In this document: positions 35,731 to 48,800 of the stretch, one piece after another
Position numbering within the stretch: the first letter of the stretch is position 1
Layout of the letters: the number at the start of each line of letters is the position of its first letter
Source of the DNA: Antitrichia curtipendula
Lineage: Eukaryota; Streptophyta; Bryopsida; Hypnales; Leucodontaceae
Assembly (NCBI GenBank): GCA_951230915.1
Contig: OX579633.1
Coordinates: 50,048,029-50,112,028 of the forward strand
DNA: 64,000 bases
Reading direction: 5' to 3'
Made by a program: the position numbers and the translations under genes
Notes under the pieces: generated by a model
What the model saw: the letters and a program-made list of their open reading frames with translations, nothing else
Told to the model about the DNA's origin: nothing
Databases searched by the model: none

Positions 35731-37520
35731 GTCTCATGTTGACCAATCATGAATTTTGGTATGATTAAAGAAGTAATGACTGATGTCTACCAAAATAAGT
35801 ACCAATTGTTACCTTCAGCCATATATGGTATGTGCAAGTCAACAAGATTATTTGGCCATTTTACTTGTCTCAATTCATAAGGTTGAACCCTAGAAACTGC
35901 CAAGCATATTTGTTTTATTTTTTTCCTACAGACTCGTGCATCCTTCATTTCAAAAAATGATTTTGAAGTATATTTTTTAAAGAAATTCAAACTAGTGATG
36001 TGCATGACATTAAAAACCAAGTCCAAACCGATGTCAAAATTGTACAAATGGAACAACCTCTTCAAAATAGACTCCACTAAAATACCTCTTTCTTACAATA
36101 TCAACTCTTCTGCTAGTCCAAATGGTGCTCATTTCCATTGCCTTATAGTAGCAAGCAAGTGAAGCAATTAATCACTAAAATGCCAAAGCAGGGAATTAAG
36201 TATTTAGTGTCTATTGTTTCCATATATATAATGACTGCTTTGAAGAAAAGAACAACATATCTTTAAAGGAAATTGGGCCCTTTAAAGGGCCGTTTGACTT
36301 TCGGCTGATGTACAAATACAGTGAAATAAAACAAATTAATAAAATATATATTTAAAAATAAAAATAAGATATTTTAATAAATAAACAAATAATAATAAAT
36401 TTTCAGTTTTCAATCTGATGAGGCATACAAGCTGACACAAATTGACAAGATTATATGTGATATGATTTGGACTGATTTTTTTCCATTTTCACATTTGCAT
36501 GCAATCAACCAACCCTCCAATGGGTTGAAATTTTCCCTAATGTCACCTTCAACATGGATTTTTTCTAGATGCCTTCAACATTCTAATCTTGGTTTGTTCA
36601 TGATGGTCACCAGTGACATTATAAGCATCACCCTTAAAACAATAGGTATCATATTTAGACAAAGATGTATGCTACTTAATTGAGGAAGTGTGCAAAGTTT
36701 GTACTAAAGTCTGTTAAAAATAAAGCTTTTAACTTATCCATCAATAGTTGTAGAAACAAAGTTTTAGCATCTTTAATCCTCACAAGGAAAACTTCTTCTA
36801 CTAAGTATAGGGAATGAATAAAATTAAAAGAATCTTCAGACTTTCAATTTTGCTACAATTCAAAAGTTAAGCCTCTACAACTCAACAACTTCTTATTATA
36901 TGATGAGTTGATTGAAAGTGATCCCAATGGGCCACAAAAGCAATATTTCTCAAGTCTTCTTGACATCATTGCTTTAATTTAATGTCAATGAAGTATTCAA
37001 GCTATTCAAGGTACTATAAAGATCTATAGATTCAATTATGGCATTTTAAAAATATAATAAAATAATACTATTTCAAGACAAAAATTGAATTCAATATAAT
37101 ACTATGGCTTTTAATTCAGTATTTGAGACTTAGAGTTTCTATTTTATTTTATTTTATATCTTACTATCAATTATTAGAGGTCAAAATTCCTAAAAAGCAT
37201 CTCTAAAAAATATCCTTAAAATTATAATAAGTGAAGTACATAACAATATAGTATTCTATTTATAATAGCCCGGAGTACCTAAAATACTTCAAGTTTTCAC
37301 TTGTAGATAGACCATATACCTTAAGTCAGGGAAAAGTCAAAGTCGGTAGATTTTGTTATAAATACCTTTCAAAACTACGACTAACGCCCAAACCTATGAG
37401 TGCATGTGAAATAGGAATAAATTTTCTTTAGTCTTACGTAGACTTGTAAGGGACACAAGTTTCACAAAAAAAAAGTATAAATGACTTGTCCACAATCATT
37501 GTAGTAGTCATTTTTTATCC
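35731..37520. other. AT-rich intergenic DNA with a 16-bp palindrome
   Basis: No gene is supported. GGCCCTTTAAAGGGCC at 36276-36291 is a perfect palindrome, standing out in AT-rich DNA. Confidence 0.45.
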
Positions 37521-37556
37521 ACAATGACTACAAAATAGTCATTTTGTAGTCATTGT
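37521..37556. repeat. Perfect 16-bp hairpin
   Basis: ACAATGACTACAAAAT (37521-37536) and its exact complement (37541-37556) are separated by four bases. Flanking copies of 'gtagtcattttt' suggest a local repeat of the same motif. Confidence 0.65.
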
Positions 37557-37943
37557 TGTGCTTGCAATCATAGTGAAGAAGTAATTTATATCCTTGTTTT
37601 TTGTAGTAAAACCCAAGTTAACAATCATTCTTGAACCTAGATAGAAGTCAAATTGTTAGTCTCGTAGGTAAAAAATTCAAGCACCGCAAAGAGAAGAGTT
37701 GCTTTAAAAATAAAAACACATCAAGAGTTCAATGATGCAATTGGTTTGCCAAGATTTTACTCTAATTAAAAGATGATCAAATCTCCTAATTTCATAGAAG
37801 GTAATAAATTGTAAGCCTTCTTGAAACAAGTGCAAAGTAATAACATGAGCCTAAACTAAGTATAAAAGATCCTATAGAGGTTAACTATCAAATTTTGGAT
37901 TTTTAAAAAATGATAGAAGTGCAAATTTTGAAAGGTCAACCGC

Positions 37944-38280
37944 TTAACCCCTAAAGAACTGAGGTCATTTTTATGTCAAAAACCACTTGAAACTGCCATT
38001 TTTGTTGCATTCATCCAAGAAAACAAAAAATATATTGCATAATTGCATAATACAATTGCATAATTAGTGTTTTTTCTTGCACCATGTACATTCTAATATT
38101 TTAATTCTTTTAAATCATTATAATCAAAATTGATTTTTTGTTAATAATTTCAAATATTTTTAATCTTGAGTCTATTTGAAATGATAAGAATAGTTAAATC
38201 TACAAAGCCCAATTTTTGAAGTTATAATACACCACAACCAAATTTCGAAATAAAATCCCTCCAAATGTGCAAGATCATGA
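37944..38280 (+). repeat. Left-end fragment of the TTAA element family
   Basis: It starts TTAACCCCTAAAG and continues with the family phrases 'gaggtcattttt', 'cacttgaaactgccattttt' and 'gttgcattcatcc'. No matching right end precedes the next copy at 38323. Confidence 0.65.
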
Positions 38281-38322
38281 TGCTTGGGAAACAATGGATG
38301 TAGTAAAAAGTAGAAAATAGAG

Positions 38323-38894
38323 TTAACCCTAAAAGTCCAGAGGCCATTTTAATGTCAAAAATCACTCAAAACTGCCATTTCTAGAACATTCATCTAAGAA
38401 ATCAGAAAATACATTTTTTAGAGTCTAACCTTAGGATCTTATACTACACTTGTTTTGAGTCATGTGATAAATTTTTTGTGATGATTGACCGTACAAATTG
38501 AATGATATGTGCATTCAAAGTGAAAGAAAAAGTTTTTTTTCAAGAAGATGTTTTGATTTCCTGCAAGACAAGAAACTCAATAACTAATCCAAACGGAATG
38601 AGTCAAAACTTCCCATCTAGATAAAAATAAAATCTACAAGAAAAATAAAAATTTGATCTTTATTTCAATTTTTATTGGATTTTTTTGCTGCCTGGTCCTC
38701 TATTTTGAGGTTATTGTAGCATGCCTTTTGCTCGTGGGCACCAATTTAAACAAAAATCATATTTACAAAAAGCTAATAATTTTTTTTCTATCTTGTAAGA
38801 AAATTTTAAACAATTTCACCAAAAATTGAGCTCTTAGGAATCGGCCCAAAATCCACTTTGTCCTTTGTAGGGACAATGAAACTTTAGGGGTTAA
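38323..38894 (+). mobile_element. TTAA-family element, short form
   Basis: 572 bp from TTAACCCTAAAAG to ACTTTAGGGGTTAA, with the subfamily A core ('cactcaaaactgccatttct', 'ggatcttatactacac', 'gggacaatgaaactttagg'). Non-coding. Confidence 0.75.
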
Positions 38895-41462
38895 TTTTAA
38901 AGTACCGTAGCTAGAGGTCAACTTCGGCAAAAAATAATTAAAAACTTCAATATTGAATAATTTTTAAAATTAACAAGTCAACTTGCTGAATCCAAGGAAA
39001 ATTAATTTTTAAAAAAGTCAAATTGTTGGAAAATATACCAATACAACTAGATGCCAACACATGTCTTCTATACAACAGGTGGAGAGGTCATTTTTATAAT
39101 GAAATCCGTTGTCCATCATGAGCCCTCAAAGAGTATAAGACAATTTGAAGATGAGAGTTTGGATTGAACATTATGAGCGGTTGAGGTTCTACTAATCGTA
39201 ATTTACATATCCCACATGGATTATTTTACCTCCTACCATTCCATTTGGAAAAAGAGATTGTGAGTGCATTCCCTTCCACTCACAACAAAAGTCACTTTTT
39301 AATCTAGGAAAGGTGCTTGCCAAATATTCTTCAACTTTTATTTATTTTAATGCCAAATTTTTAAGAAATGATATTTAGGAGTGCCAAAGTTCATTTAGAC
39401 TTTAATCAATTATTTGACAAACATGTACCGAAGGTGACCTCCAAGTATGGTATGTGCAATGAGGGACTACAAGTTGGAGTTTCAGAAAAATATAAGATGA
39501 AACTCCTATAAATCCCCAAACTTGGTATTACATAGTTTATTATATTTGTTATGTACTATTTTTTTAGTGAACTTATAAGTGCATAAGCCTTTACAAGTGT
39601 GCTTATAAACCCTATAAAAGAAGAGCATGGTCTTATACTTCTCTCTAGTGAGCAAATTACTATTTTTTGGAAATCTAACTATATGTTGTTTAACCCTTTA
39701 GTGGCAATATTCTTGCGGAAGATAGGAAAGAAGAAGAGAACTTTAAAATGTTTTGGTTGCATTTATTACATGAGGAAGGATACATGATAGGAAGTAACCA
39801 TAGGATCTTCATAAATGTTGTTATTGTTGTTCACTAGAACAAAGAATTCTAAAAAACAAGTAGCCGATAGGAAGATTATGTTGTTTGACTGGAAAAGATC
39901 GATTGTTGACCTACACGGGCAGAGCCTGTGCTGTTCGTGACGGTCCAAATCCAATTGGTCTTTGGGATGTATAATATTTTAGAAAAATACAGACTTTGAA
40001 GTGCTCCATGTCTGGAATGCAAAGAAACTAATAGAGTCCACAAACATTGAATCAATTGGCAAAGCCTGCAATTGAAAGCACAATGCGAGAGTGCAAAATG
40101 AAGAGTTCTTCCAGGATTTATGCGCTAACCTGTGAAGATGACTGATGACAAAAATCGGGCTTGCCTTTTTTTATTGTATCTATTCTTCATGCTACCCTAT
40201 CTAGAGACACTAGTTTAGGTGATGTCATTCTCCTTGAACTTGACATCACACATGTACAAATAATAATAATAGAAAATTGAAGGTGCACATGCAATAATAC
40301 AAATAATGTAGAGGAAGAATGTCGTCCTTGACAAAGAAAACCTTCATTTTTTAGCGAGTGTACTACACATCATCAACCAAGAGCAAGGATTTCACACACT
40401 CACGTGTGCACGAGAAGAAAAAATGATTTCACTGAAACTTCATCATCTACAAATGTACAATAATGACTATTGACAAGTACAAATTTTTTACAACCCAAAA
40501 GTTCAAGTCTAATGTTAAAATTGATTTTCCAAAAGTCAAAAAATTGATCCCCCATTTTTTATTTTTTAAATATTTTTTCCTATAATCATGCTAACAAACT
40601 ATTTTGTTTTGTCTTTGCAAATATTGCACACTTTTAATGGACTAGAATTATATAATGGTTTGTCTTACTTGAAAATTTTATGATTCCAGCCATATAGAAG
40701 TCTGGTCTAATAGTCTAATTCTTGTCTTCTACTATAAAAGAATTAGAACTACCAAACAAGAAATACAATTATAAATTTTTAATAAACTCTTACAATATAT
40801 TTTAAATTTTTGAATTGTATTATTTCAATTGTTTGTAAGTGCCACAAGGTCACATCAAAAATGCACAAAAAATGCATTTATAATGGTTATCAATTTTCTA
40901 TTAGGTGAAAGCATAAAACACTTGTACTATTTGTTGCATTTGAAAAAACTCTAAGGTGAGAAATAGAAGAGAGTACTACAATTACTATAAATGTACACCT
41001 ATTCATCCTAAAATCTAATAATGTATAGCAGACTACATTAGTAATAAGTCTGTGTCCTTACAAGATTAATGTTTGAAAGATAGTAAGGCCAAAAAGTAGC
41101 TGACAGATGACTTTTACAAAGAACATTTTCAAAGTCCTTTGTAGGCACTATAATGGAAATTCTTTGTGACAACTCTCTTTTTTCACTTTTTTTTCTACAT
41201 ACAAAGAATGTGGCCGTCACAAAGAAATGTGCTCGGAAATGTGAGATAGGGAATTCTATTGAAGGGGAATTTGTGCATTTTTCAATGTTATTTGAAGATG
41301 TTTCCAACTCCAAATCAACTCAATTTATGAAATTCAACATTCTAGGGTGATTACAAGAAAGACTGGTCCTATTTCAAGTCACAATGAGGGTATAGAGTTA
41401 TCTTTGCTTTGTGTATCAAAGTTGAATTACACAATAACAATTTACAATTTATCTTTTCTTTT
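38895..41462. other. AT-rich intergenic DNA, nothing recognised
   Basis: No gene is supported. A slightly GC-richer patch near 39880-39960 has no recognisable product. Confidence 0.45.
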
Positions 41463-41545
41463 TTTTTTCTAAAATTTGGTACTTGTACTAGGAATGGCAA
41501 TTTTGGAGCGTTTTTGGTGAAAACATGGTCAAAAATCTTCTTATC
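41463..41545 (-). repeat. Terminal fragment of TTAA element subfamily B
   Basis: The phrase around 'aaaatttggtacttgtacta' plus 'atggcaattttggagcgtttttggtgaaaacatgg' matches the corresponding end of 46939-47871. The TTAA terminus itself is missing. Confidence 0.55.
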
Positions 41546-42097
41546 ATCTACTATAACCTTTGAAGCATAAACCTCATGAACTTGAAATTTTTATTGGAGA
41601 TATCTAACTTGATGGTAATTAGATTTATTTATTTTTAAATTTTAAAAATCATTTTATATTTAAAAATTATTTTTGTTATTTTGTCATACTATGAGGTTTA
41701 GGGTTTTTTACTATATTAATAGTCCCCAAATTTAATGATCTAGAGCTGAAATTTTCATGGTCTATTTGCATAGTAGGAAAACATATTCTTACCAAAGGGA
41801 ATCTAAAATTGTATTATTTTGTATCCTCCACTTGAGTGCAAACAATACTTCCATTGAGTGCAATTTCTAAACAATGAAGATGGTTCTAAGATCGATCTTT
41901 TGGTGAAATCTCATCACTATGAATTCTTCCCAAATGAGCAGTTTTTTTTTTCTTAAATTAATTTTTATATTTTTTACAATTAAAATGTGAATTGTGAAAC
42001 TATAGTGACAATAACTTATTTTATGAGATTTTTCACTTTTCTAGTTCTCCTACTTAGAGAATTTTTCTATGCTTTTACTTCCTAGGGTACCTTCTTC

Positions 42098-42694
42098 ATA
42101 ACCCCTAAAGTCTCAAGGCCATTTTTCTGTCAAAAAACACTCAAAACTGCCATTTCTGCTACATTCATCCAAAAAAGCAAAATTTTTTTTTTTTTTATAA
42201 TCTAATCAGAGGATCTTCTACTTCACATGTCTAAGATCATGTGGATTTTTATTTATTTTTATTTTCTTCAAATTTGGCTATACGGATTGGAAGATATTAG
42301 CATTCAAAGTTGGACAAAAAGTCTTTTTGAAGAACATCCTTAGATTGCTTGAAAAACAAGATCGTCCATAACTTTCTCATCACTAGTCCAAATAGAATGA
42401 TTCAAAGTTTTACATGTAGACAAAAATATAATGTGTTTGGAAAAAAAATTATAAAATTATTTTGACTTTTTGTGATTTTTGGGGGGCTACCCGCCAACCT
42501 CTATTTTTGGCTATTTGTGCAATAACTTTTGCTTCTGGGCACTGATTGAAATAAAAATTATATATCCAAAAAGCTTATGTGTTTTTCAAGCTTTAAAAAA
42601 AGATTTAGTAAATTATGATGATATTGAGACCTTATGAGCCTATCTAAAGTCATGTTTTGGCCTCCGTAGGGCAAATGGGACTTTTAGTGGTTAA
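42098..42694 (+). mobile_element. TTAA-family element, short form
   Basis: 597 bp with ends ATAACCCCTAAAGTC and CTTTTAGTGGTTAA; the left flank has one substitution from TTAA. Core phrases of subfamily A are well preserved ('acactcaaaactgccatttc', 'gattgcttgaaaaacaagat'). Confidence 0.75.
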
Positions 42695-42872
42695 AAGTTT
42701 ATGCATTAAATATTTTTTCACATTTAAAAAATATATTTTTTTCTAATTTAAAAATAATATTGAAAAAAAAATGAGTACGCTATGCTTTTTGAACGATCTT
42801 TTTTGCAATGAATGACACATTTAACCACTTCTGGACTATTCAATGAATTATGGACTTTTGAAAGTCCAGAAC

Positions 42873-43837
42873 TACCCCCTAGGTAAAGTTTTTTGACTAT
42901 GTTTTCACCAAAAACATTCCAAAGCTGCCATTTCTAATACAAGTACCAAAATTTAGAAAAAAAACATTTTTGGATAAATGTAACTGTAGGATCTTGTAGT
43001 AAACTGGTTTGGCAAGATGTGGAAAAAATTTCAGAAAATTCCACCATGTAGATTGCAAGATATTAGCATTTGAAGTGAAAAAAATCCTTTTTTTGTCCCT
43101 GCGAGAAATCGGGCAGCTGCACTTCACAAGGTCAGATCTTTATGAAAAAATTTCCGAAATGGTTGTAATTCTTTGGATTTATTCTTCAAGGCGAGTTGGA
43201 TACATGTTTAAAATTTTTTAAATCATTTGGAATTGTACAACATATATTAGGAAAAAATTAGTAAGTAGAAAGAAGTAGAGAATAATTCAAAATACTAAAT
43301 TGTTATACATTTATTTATGGAATTGAAAAATCCCAGTCCCAATGGTTGTAATGTTGTAATAAACAATCTAAACCTAATGTTTTGATTTTTTTCAAAAATT
43401 GAATAAAATTGAATAAAATAAAGGACTTCAAAGTTTATTTTAGAATAAAGATTTCATAACTACTTGTAAACTACCCCCAACTAAAACTCTTTATAACTTT
43501 CATCTCATTAATCAAAATGGAATGATTCAAAGTTTTTTATTTATATAGAAATAAAAAAAATCAACTTCAATCTTTTATTTTTCAAAAAAGTGATTATTTA
43601 AGAAGTTTTTTTGTTGCCTAGGCTGCTCGCGGCTCGCCGAGCAATGAAAACTACATATCATTCAATAACTTTTTGACAATGTAGTCAAAAGTTATGAAAA
43701 TTGTTGGGCCTTAAAGCTACTCCTTGAAAAAATGCTATGTTAAATTTTCAAAGAAAAAAATAAAAATTTCATTCATAGTGAGCTACCCAAAATTGCTATA
43801 TTGCCAAAAAAGCGCACTTTGGTCCTTTAGGGGTTAA
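42873..43837 (+). mobile_element. TTAA-family element, subfamily B
   Basis: About 965 bp. The right end is CCTTTAGGGGTTAA and the left end is degraded (TACCCCCTAGG). It aligns through its length with the inverted copy at 46939-47871 next to beta-expansin 2. Non-coding. Confidence 0.7.
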
Positions 43838-44989
43838 TAATGGTTATTGAGAGATCTCACGATATTTCTATTGATCTCTCGATGCTTTAGATTATCTCTT
43901 CATGACCATTGTGAAATCTCCCAATGACCATCGTGGGATCTTCTGATGACCATTTTTAATTTTGGACTTTCAAAAGTTCAGAAGTAATTAAATATGGCAT
44001 ATGACCCTCTAGAATGTAGATTTATGCCTCTAAAATCTAAATTTAATGTAGATTTCAATTTGCATAATAAAATAAAATCATAGATTTGGAAGGCTCATAT
44101 CTAACTAATATAGAGACTTCGAATTTCCAATCTTATTGATTTGTACATTTCAGAATTTTTGATCTAAATCCTTTTCGAGATTTCAAGTGTTCAAAATGCT
44201 AGTAATATGTCCATTTCATTTGTTTAAGCATTTTATAAATTCATATATTATAAAAAACTTAGGATTTTTAGACATACAAATTGTCAAACTCTAGAAGTAT
44301 TAGATTTTTATGAATAAAATTTTATTGTCGTGCAAGTTGACAACTTACAAGTCTTATCTATCCAAACTCATGCCATGGTACCCTTGACAATCAATATGGA
44401 ACAATTGCATCTTGTAAAATCTACCAAATATTAGGTGGAAACAACATTGAAATATAAGATATATCAATGTGTTGTAAAGTCTATTAATTTGGATTGCACA
44501 CAGGGGATTTGGGGAGAGTTTATAAAAATCCATGTAAAGAAAACCTACTCAATTTCTTTTTCAAAATAAATTCTTTGAAGATCCCCCCCCACAATGACAT
44601 TAGAACATAGGGAAACACAAAAATTGGCAAAAACTAGCAAAGACACACTATAGAATATCCACACCAGTTAAGAGGAATTTCAAACAAATCTGTTGTGTTT
44701 CAAGTTTATTGCAAAAATGAAGAATGCACCTATTGATTCATAAATTAGATCATTATTGACAAAATACCTTAGTGATAGGTCTTGTCCTTTTAAAGTCAAT
44801 TCTCAGTTTCACTATAGTTAGATTGAGCATCATGCAAATAGTACTCCACTAAGTTATCTGTAAGAAAATCAAAAGTGCAGACGATTAAATCTTTATTACT
44901 ACCTCATAATTTTGAACATTTTGTTCCCACAAACTGACAAAAGAGAAAGTGCAATGCCAATCATGCAATGAAACTTACATCAGCGACAG
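43838..44989. other. AT-rich intergenic DNA, nothing recognised
   Basis: A short run of repeated 'atctc...gatgaccattgtg' phrases occurs near 43850-43955. No gene is supported. Confidence 0.45.
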
Positions 44990-46925
44990 GTTGATGCACA
45001 TCAGCTGTCAATGCCAATTTTTGAATGTACGCAAACCACTATTCACACGAACATTCCACAAAGTATCACATACTAGAAATTCAATCAAATCATCCTTTTG
45101 TATAGTTATGCATTTCATCACTTGAACTCTCACAACCTTCGGACAACACCAGATCAAGTAAATATATAAATTCCTCGCTCTTTGGAAGAATATATTCCTC
45201 AGGGAACCTTGACAAATTCACCAAGTCGTAAATGGTACATGAAAGGGATGAATTGGGGGTGAAAGTTGACTATCTTTGAAATCGATGAATTCAACAATTC
45301 GATCAGTAGGTACACTCGCTCAATACGTACTCTCATAATCATATACTTATCCACCTGAAGCCGGACCTATACTCATGTCACATCCTCTGCAAATTGTGGA
45401 GCCCCGATCGCTGACAAACAACCTCTCATCTCAATGGCCATATATAATAAATCAATTTGAAGTTGCAGTCGGATACCCTCACTCCAGAATCATGTGACGT
45501 ACTTCGATCACAGGCATCCTGCTGGCTCGATCTACTGAAATACATACTAGCTCCCCTTAAGCATGTGTTTATAAAGTAAGCCCTTAACGCAATAACTTGC
45601 CCTCAAGACTCTTCCACGACGTACTTGCAGTGTCACATGGACTGGAATGCCACATTAGTACTTCAATTGCACGTTGCTCGGGTAGAGCTGGCCGGGCTGG
45701 AAGTACTGAGGAATGACTTGGTTGGCGGTGACGGTGTGGCCATTCAACAAGGCAATAATCTTGACCGAGTAAGGCCCTTTGAAAGGTTGGCCAGAGTAAT
45801 TGATGAGCATCCAGTTGGCGCCCCAGTTGTGTTGCGCCGGCTGGAAGGAGCCCCCGTTCTGGCTGATCTGCACGCTCTGAATGTCACCGGGGCCACCCAA
45901 GTACTTGACGGTGAAGGAGAGCCAATAGTTGCTGGAGCCCGCATCCACTTTGAGTGCAATGTTCTGGTTGGGGTAAGAGCAGGGGACTCGCTTGTACTGA
46001 ATATCGTACAAGCCGATGTTGCGCAGGGCGCCGTCTTGACCAGGGTTGGCCATGGCGCTGATGGCGGCCCCGCTGAAGTCGAAGGCTGGCTGGTTGGTAC
46101 TGCAGTACGTGCCACCCGGGCACAAGTCTGTGATGACGATCCGAGTCGGTGTAGACTTGCAGCTCGGGTATGAGCATTTCACTTCGTAGCACTGGCCGCA
46201 GCCCTTGCCGTTTTGGAAGATAGGCGCATTGCCTGCTGCAATCTTGTTCCCGATCGGGGTTCCCGTCAGCTGGGTGTAGCCACATGCCCCTCCTGCACAC
46301 AACAACCAAATACGTTTATCAAAAGAGGAAGACTGAGTTCTTTAAACCCCTGACCATTATTTTCGATCATGAATCTGGGGCATTGAAGTCGGAAAACGGC
46401 AAAACGCTCTTCATAACAAAGAGTTCTGCATTCATGAGCTACGTGACATTGCCTTCTGAAGAAAGCACCTTCAGAACGTCATTGAACTTTTTTTGCATGT
46501 CTTTGTTACATTTGACAGTACGTGAATACTGATTAGAAAAATGTTGTAATGCTCATGTAATTTTTGAGGATCGAAGATGCTTACCGCTGGATCCTTCACC
46601 GTAGGGATCACCATACCAAGTGGCATGTCCAGCCAGCCAGTTCGCATTGTACCCGTTTGCAGCGAGGTTGATGCTCTCAGATCCGGCCAGAGCTACAAGC
46701 TGACCCAGGAGTAGCAACATCAGTACTTGGCAGGCTGCCATCGTGCACGTACTACTGCCAAAATTCCAGAAGCAGCTGATCCTGGGTAAGACAACTACAT
46801 GGAAGGTGGAGCATCGACTGAATGGACCTTGCTTGTAGTTTGATTGAGCTTAAGTGCTGAGAGACAACGGAGTACGCCAGACAGAAGTCAGCGTCAATGT
46901 GGGGAACTTCCGAGGATGGTGGGGA
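44990..46925 (-). repeat. Duplicated block B containing beta-expansin 2
   Basis: This is the partner of block A at 31085-33075, in the same orientation. Exons are most alike, while intron and flanks are diverged but alignable. On the 5' side the similarity stops at the border of the transposon beginning at 46939. Confidence 0.8.
45655..46741 (-). CDS. EXPB: Beta-expansin (EXPB) 2, two exons
   Basis: Exons 46741-46585 and 46292-45655 join to 264 residues, the same length and intron position and phase as EXPB 1. The signal peptide is MAACQVLMLLLLGQLVALAGS. The barrel domain shows HATWYGDPYGEGSSG, GACGYTQLTGTP, GCGQCYEVKC, DLCPGGTYC and PAFDFSGAA (AFD in place of HFD). The binding domain shows YWLSFTVKYLGGPGD and HNWGANW. 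Most differences from EXPB 1 are conservative, so both copies appear to be kept under selection. The 5' flank available is short: a TTAA-family element starts 198 bases upstream of the start codon, which could alter expression relative to EXPB 1. Secreted, wall-acting, by family knowledge. Confidence 0.93.
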
Positions 46926-46938
46926 TGGACTCCTTAAA

Positions 46939-47871
46939 TTAACCCCTAAAGGACCAGCATGCAGAATTTGGCAACATAAAAAAATTGGGCAGGTACATGT
47001 GGCCAGAGATTTACAAGTTTGAGGCTGAAATTTTAATAGAAGTTTTGGACGAGGATTACCTTTCATTTGAACTAGATTTTATGACATTTGGAAATACGAG
47101 TCAAAAGTTATGGCCTAATATGTTACTTTTTTTCTCAGCCGAGCAGTTAGGTCAGATCAGAAAAAATCACTTTTTTCAGAAACAAAAAATTTGAAACTGG
47201 TTTTCCAGAGCTATCTATGCGTGGAAAGCTTTTAATCATTCCATTTTGACCAATGAGTCAAAAGTTATGAGGAGTTTTAGTTTGCGGGCAGTTTTGGAAT
47301 CTCTACTCTAAAATAAACTTTGAAGTCTTTTATCTTACTCAATTTTCAATATTTTTTGAAAAAAATAAAATCATAGGATGTAGATTGTTTAATACAACAT
47401 TTCAACCATTGGGATTGGCATTTTTCAATTTCATATCTAAATTCTTAACAATTTAGTATTTTGAATCATTCTCTACTTCATTCTACTTACTATTTTTTTC
47501 CTATATGTTGTACAATTCCAAATGATGTGAAAATTTTCAAGCATGTAGACAACTTGTTTAGGAAAAAGAATCCAAAGAAGCACCACCATTTTGGACATTT
47601 TTTCATAAAAAATTGAGCTTGTGAAGTGCAGCTGCCCTGTTTTTCGCAGGGTCAGAAAAACAATTTCAGTGATTTTGAATGCTTATATCTTGCTATCCAT
47701 GTGGTGAAAATTTCTGAAATTTTTACCACATATTCTCAAGTCAGGATACTACAAGATCCAACGGTTCCATGAGTCAAAAAAAAGTTTTTTTCAAAAATTT
47801 GGTACTTGTACTAAAAATGGCAGTTCTTGAGCGTTTTCAGTGAAAACATAGTCACGGAACTTTAGGGTTAA
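46939..47871 (-). mobile_element. TTAA-family element, subfamily B, in the EXPB 2 promoter region
   Basis: 933 bp from TTAACCCCTAAAGGACC to ACTTTAGGGTTAA, intact at both ends. It is the inverted relative of 42873-43837 and 33875-34764. Its proximal end lies 198 bases upstream of the EXPB 2 start codon. No open frame resembles a transposase. Confidence 0.8.
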
Positions 47872-48226
47872 GGATGCAAGGTCAACTCTAGTGTACTAGG
47901 TTCTCTTCATTATTACTCATGAATAAACTCTTCAAATTTAGGGCTTGTGCTGCATACCCCGCCCACAAATCTCTAATAAGAGTGCGTTAAATTTGATGGA
48001 CCTGAATATTATTATAGAGTCGAGCTAGTGCGAGGAACGTCGTGCCTTGATTTTCACTGGAATTTGTATGCGTGACTTGAGTTGCACAAGTTCGGCATGT
48101 GCACTCACAGGTAGTTTCTTATTACAGATTGCACAGATTCAGCCAGCTCACATCGATCACGCACACCGAAATTAGAACGAACTTTCTAGCCTTTTGGATT
48201 GTTTTTAAGATGAGTTTAGGACCCGG
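47872..48226. other. Intergenic DNA, nothing recognised
   Basis: GC content rises towards 48200. No gene or RNA could be supported. Confidence 0.4.
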
Positions 48227-48476
48227 CTAGCTTCCGGCCGGGGTGAACAGGCCCCCTCGCTCGTCCATCCTGGGGTGCACATAAAATAAATCCCCCTATT
48301 TTGTGCCGTGTAAAATGTACTTTCTACAGCCCCCAGCCCCCCGGAACCAATTTGGGGCCTCTGATTGCAAATATGAATTCAGAATTTGCAAAAAAATCAT
48401 GCATGGAAAATTAAAAATTTCAGGGTTTTCCAAGGGGGACGAGCGAGGGGGTCAGTTCACCCCGGCCCTAGCTTCC
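48227..48476. mobile_element. Mutator-type miniature element 1, 9-bp target duplication
   Basis: A 232-bp element (48236-48467) has 31-bp terminal inverted repeats with two mismatches, starting GGCCGGGGTGAAC and running to CTCGCTCGTCC. CTAGCTTCC flanks it on both sides (48227-48235, 48468-48476). Nine-bp duplication with G-starting long TIRs indicates a Mutator-like MITE. Interior non-coding. Confidence 0.88.
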
Positions 48477-48800
48477 TTGGTTGGTAGAGTAGTTACGTTG
48501 ACCTCATCGGCGGCTCCAATAACTGAAACGCCGAGTGCTTCTGTCGGTTCCCGCTCCAGTCTGGGACTCTAGCCCGATGTAGGCGATGGCGGTAGAACTA
48601 GTATTCTCAAAATGTTCTCAGTACCATTGATCCGCCCTCGGCAGCATCCGGATTGAATCGTACTCCCTGTAAGCTTCGTTTAATAATAACCTCGTCTCTT
48701 TTCATAGAAATTGCGAAAGGCTATAAAATTCCTTCTCGGTGATAAGTTGAAGATAAAATTTCAGGGAAGGAGGGAAAGCTGTACATTGCTCTCGAATTGG
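48477..48800. other. GC-richer spacer between two miniature elements
   Basis: No gene recognised. The composition suggests proximity to a gene or a former gene. Confidence 0.35.

Noticed and set aside
48490..48570. A tRNA-like string with GGTTGGTAGAG and GTCGGTTCC
   Set aside because: It cannot be folded into a cloverleaf with acceptor and anticodon stems of proper length.
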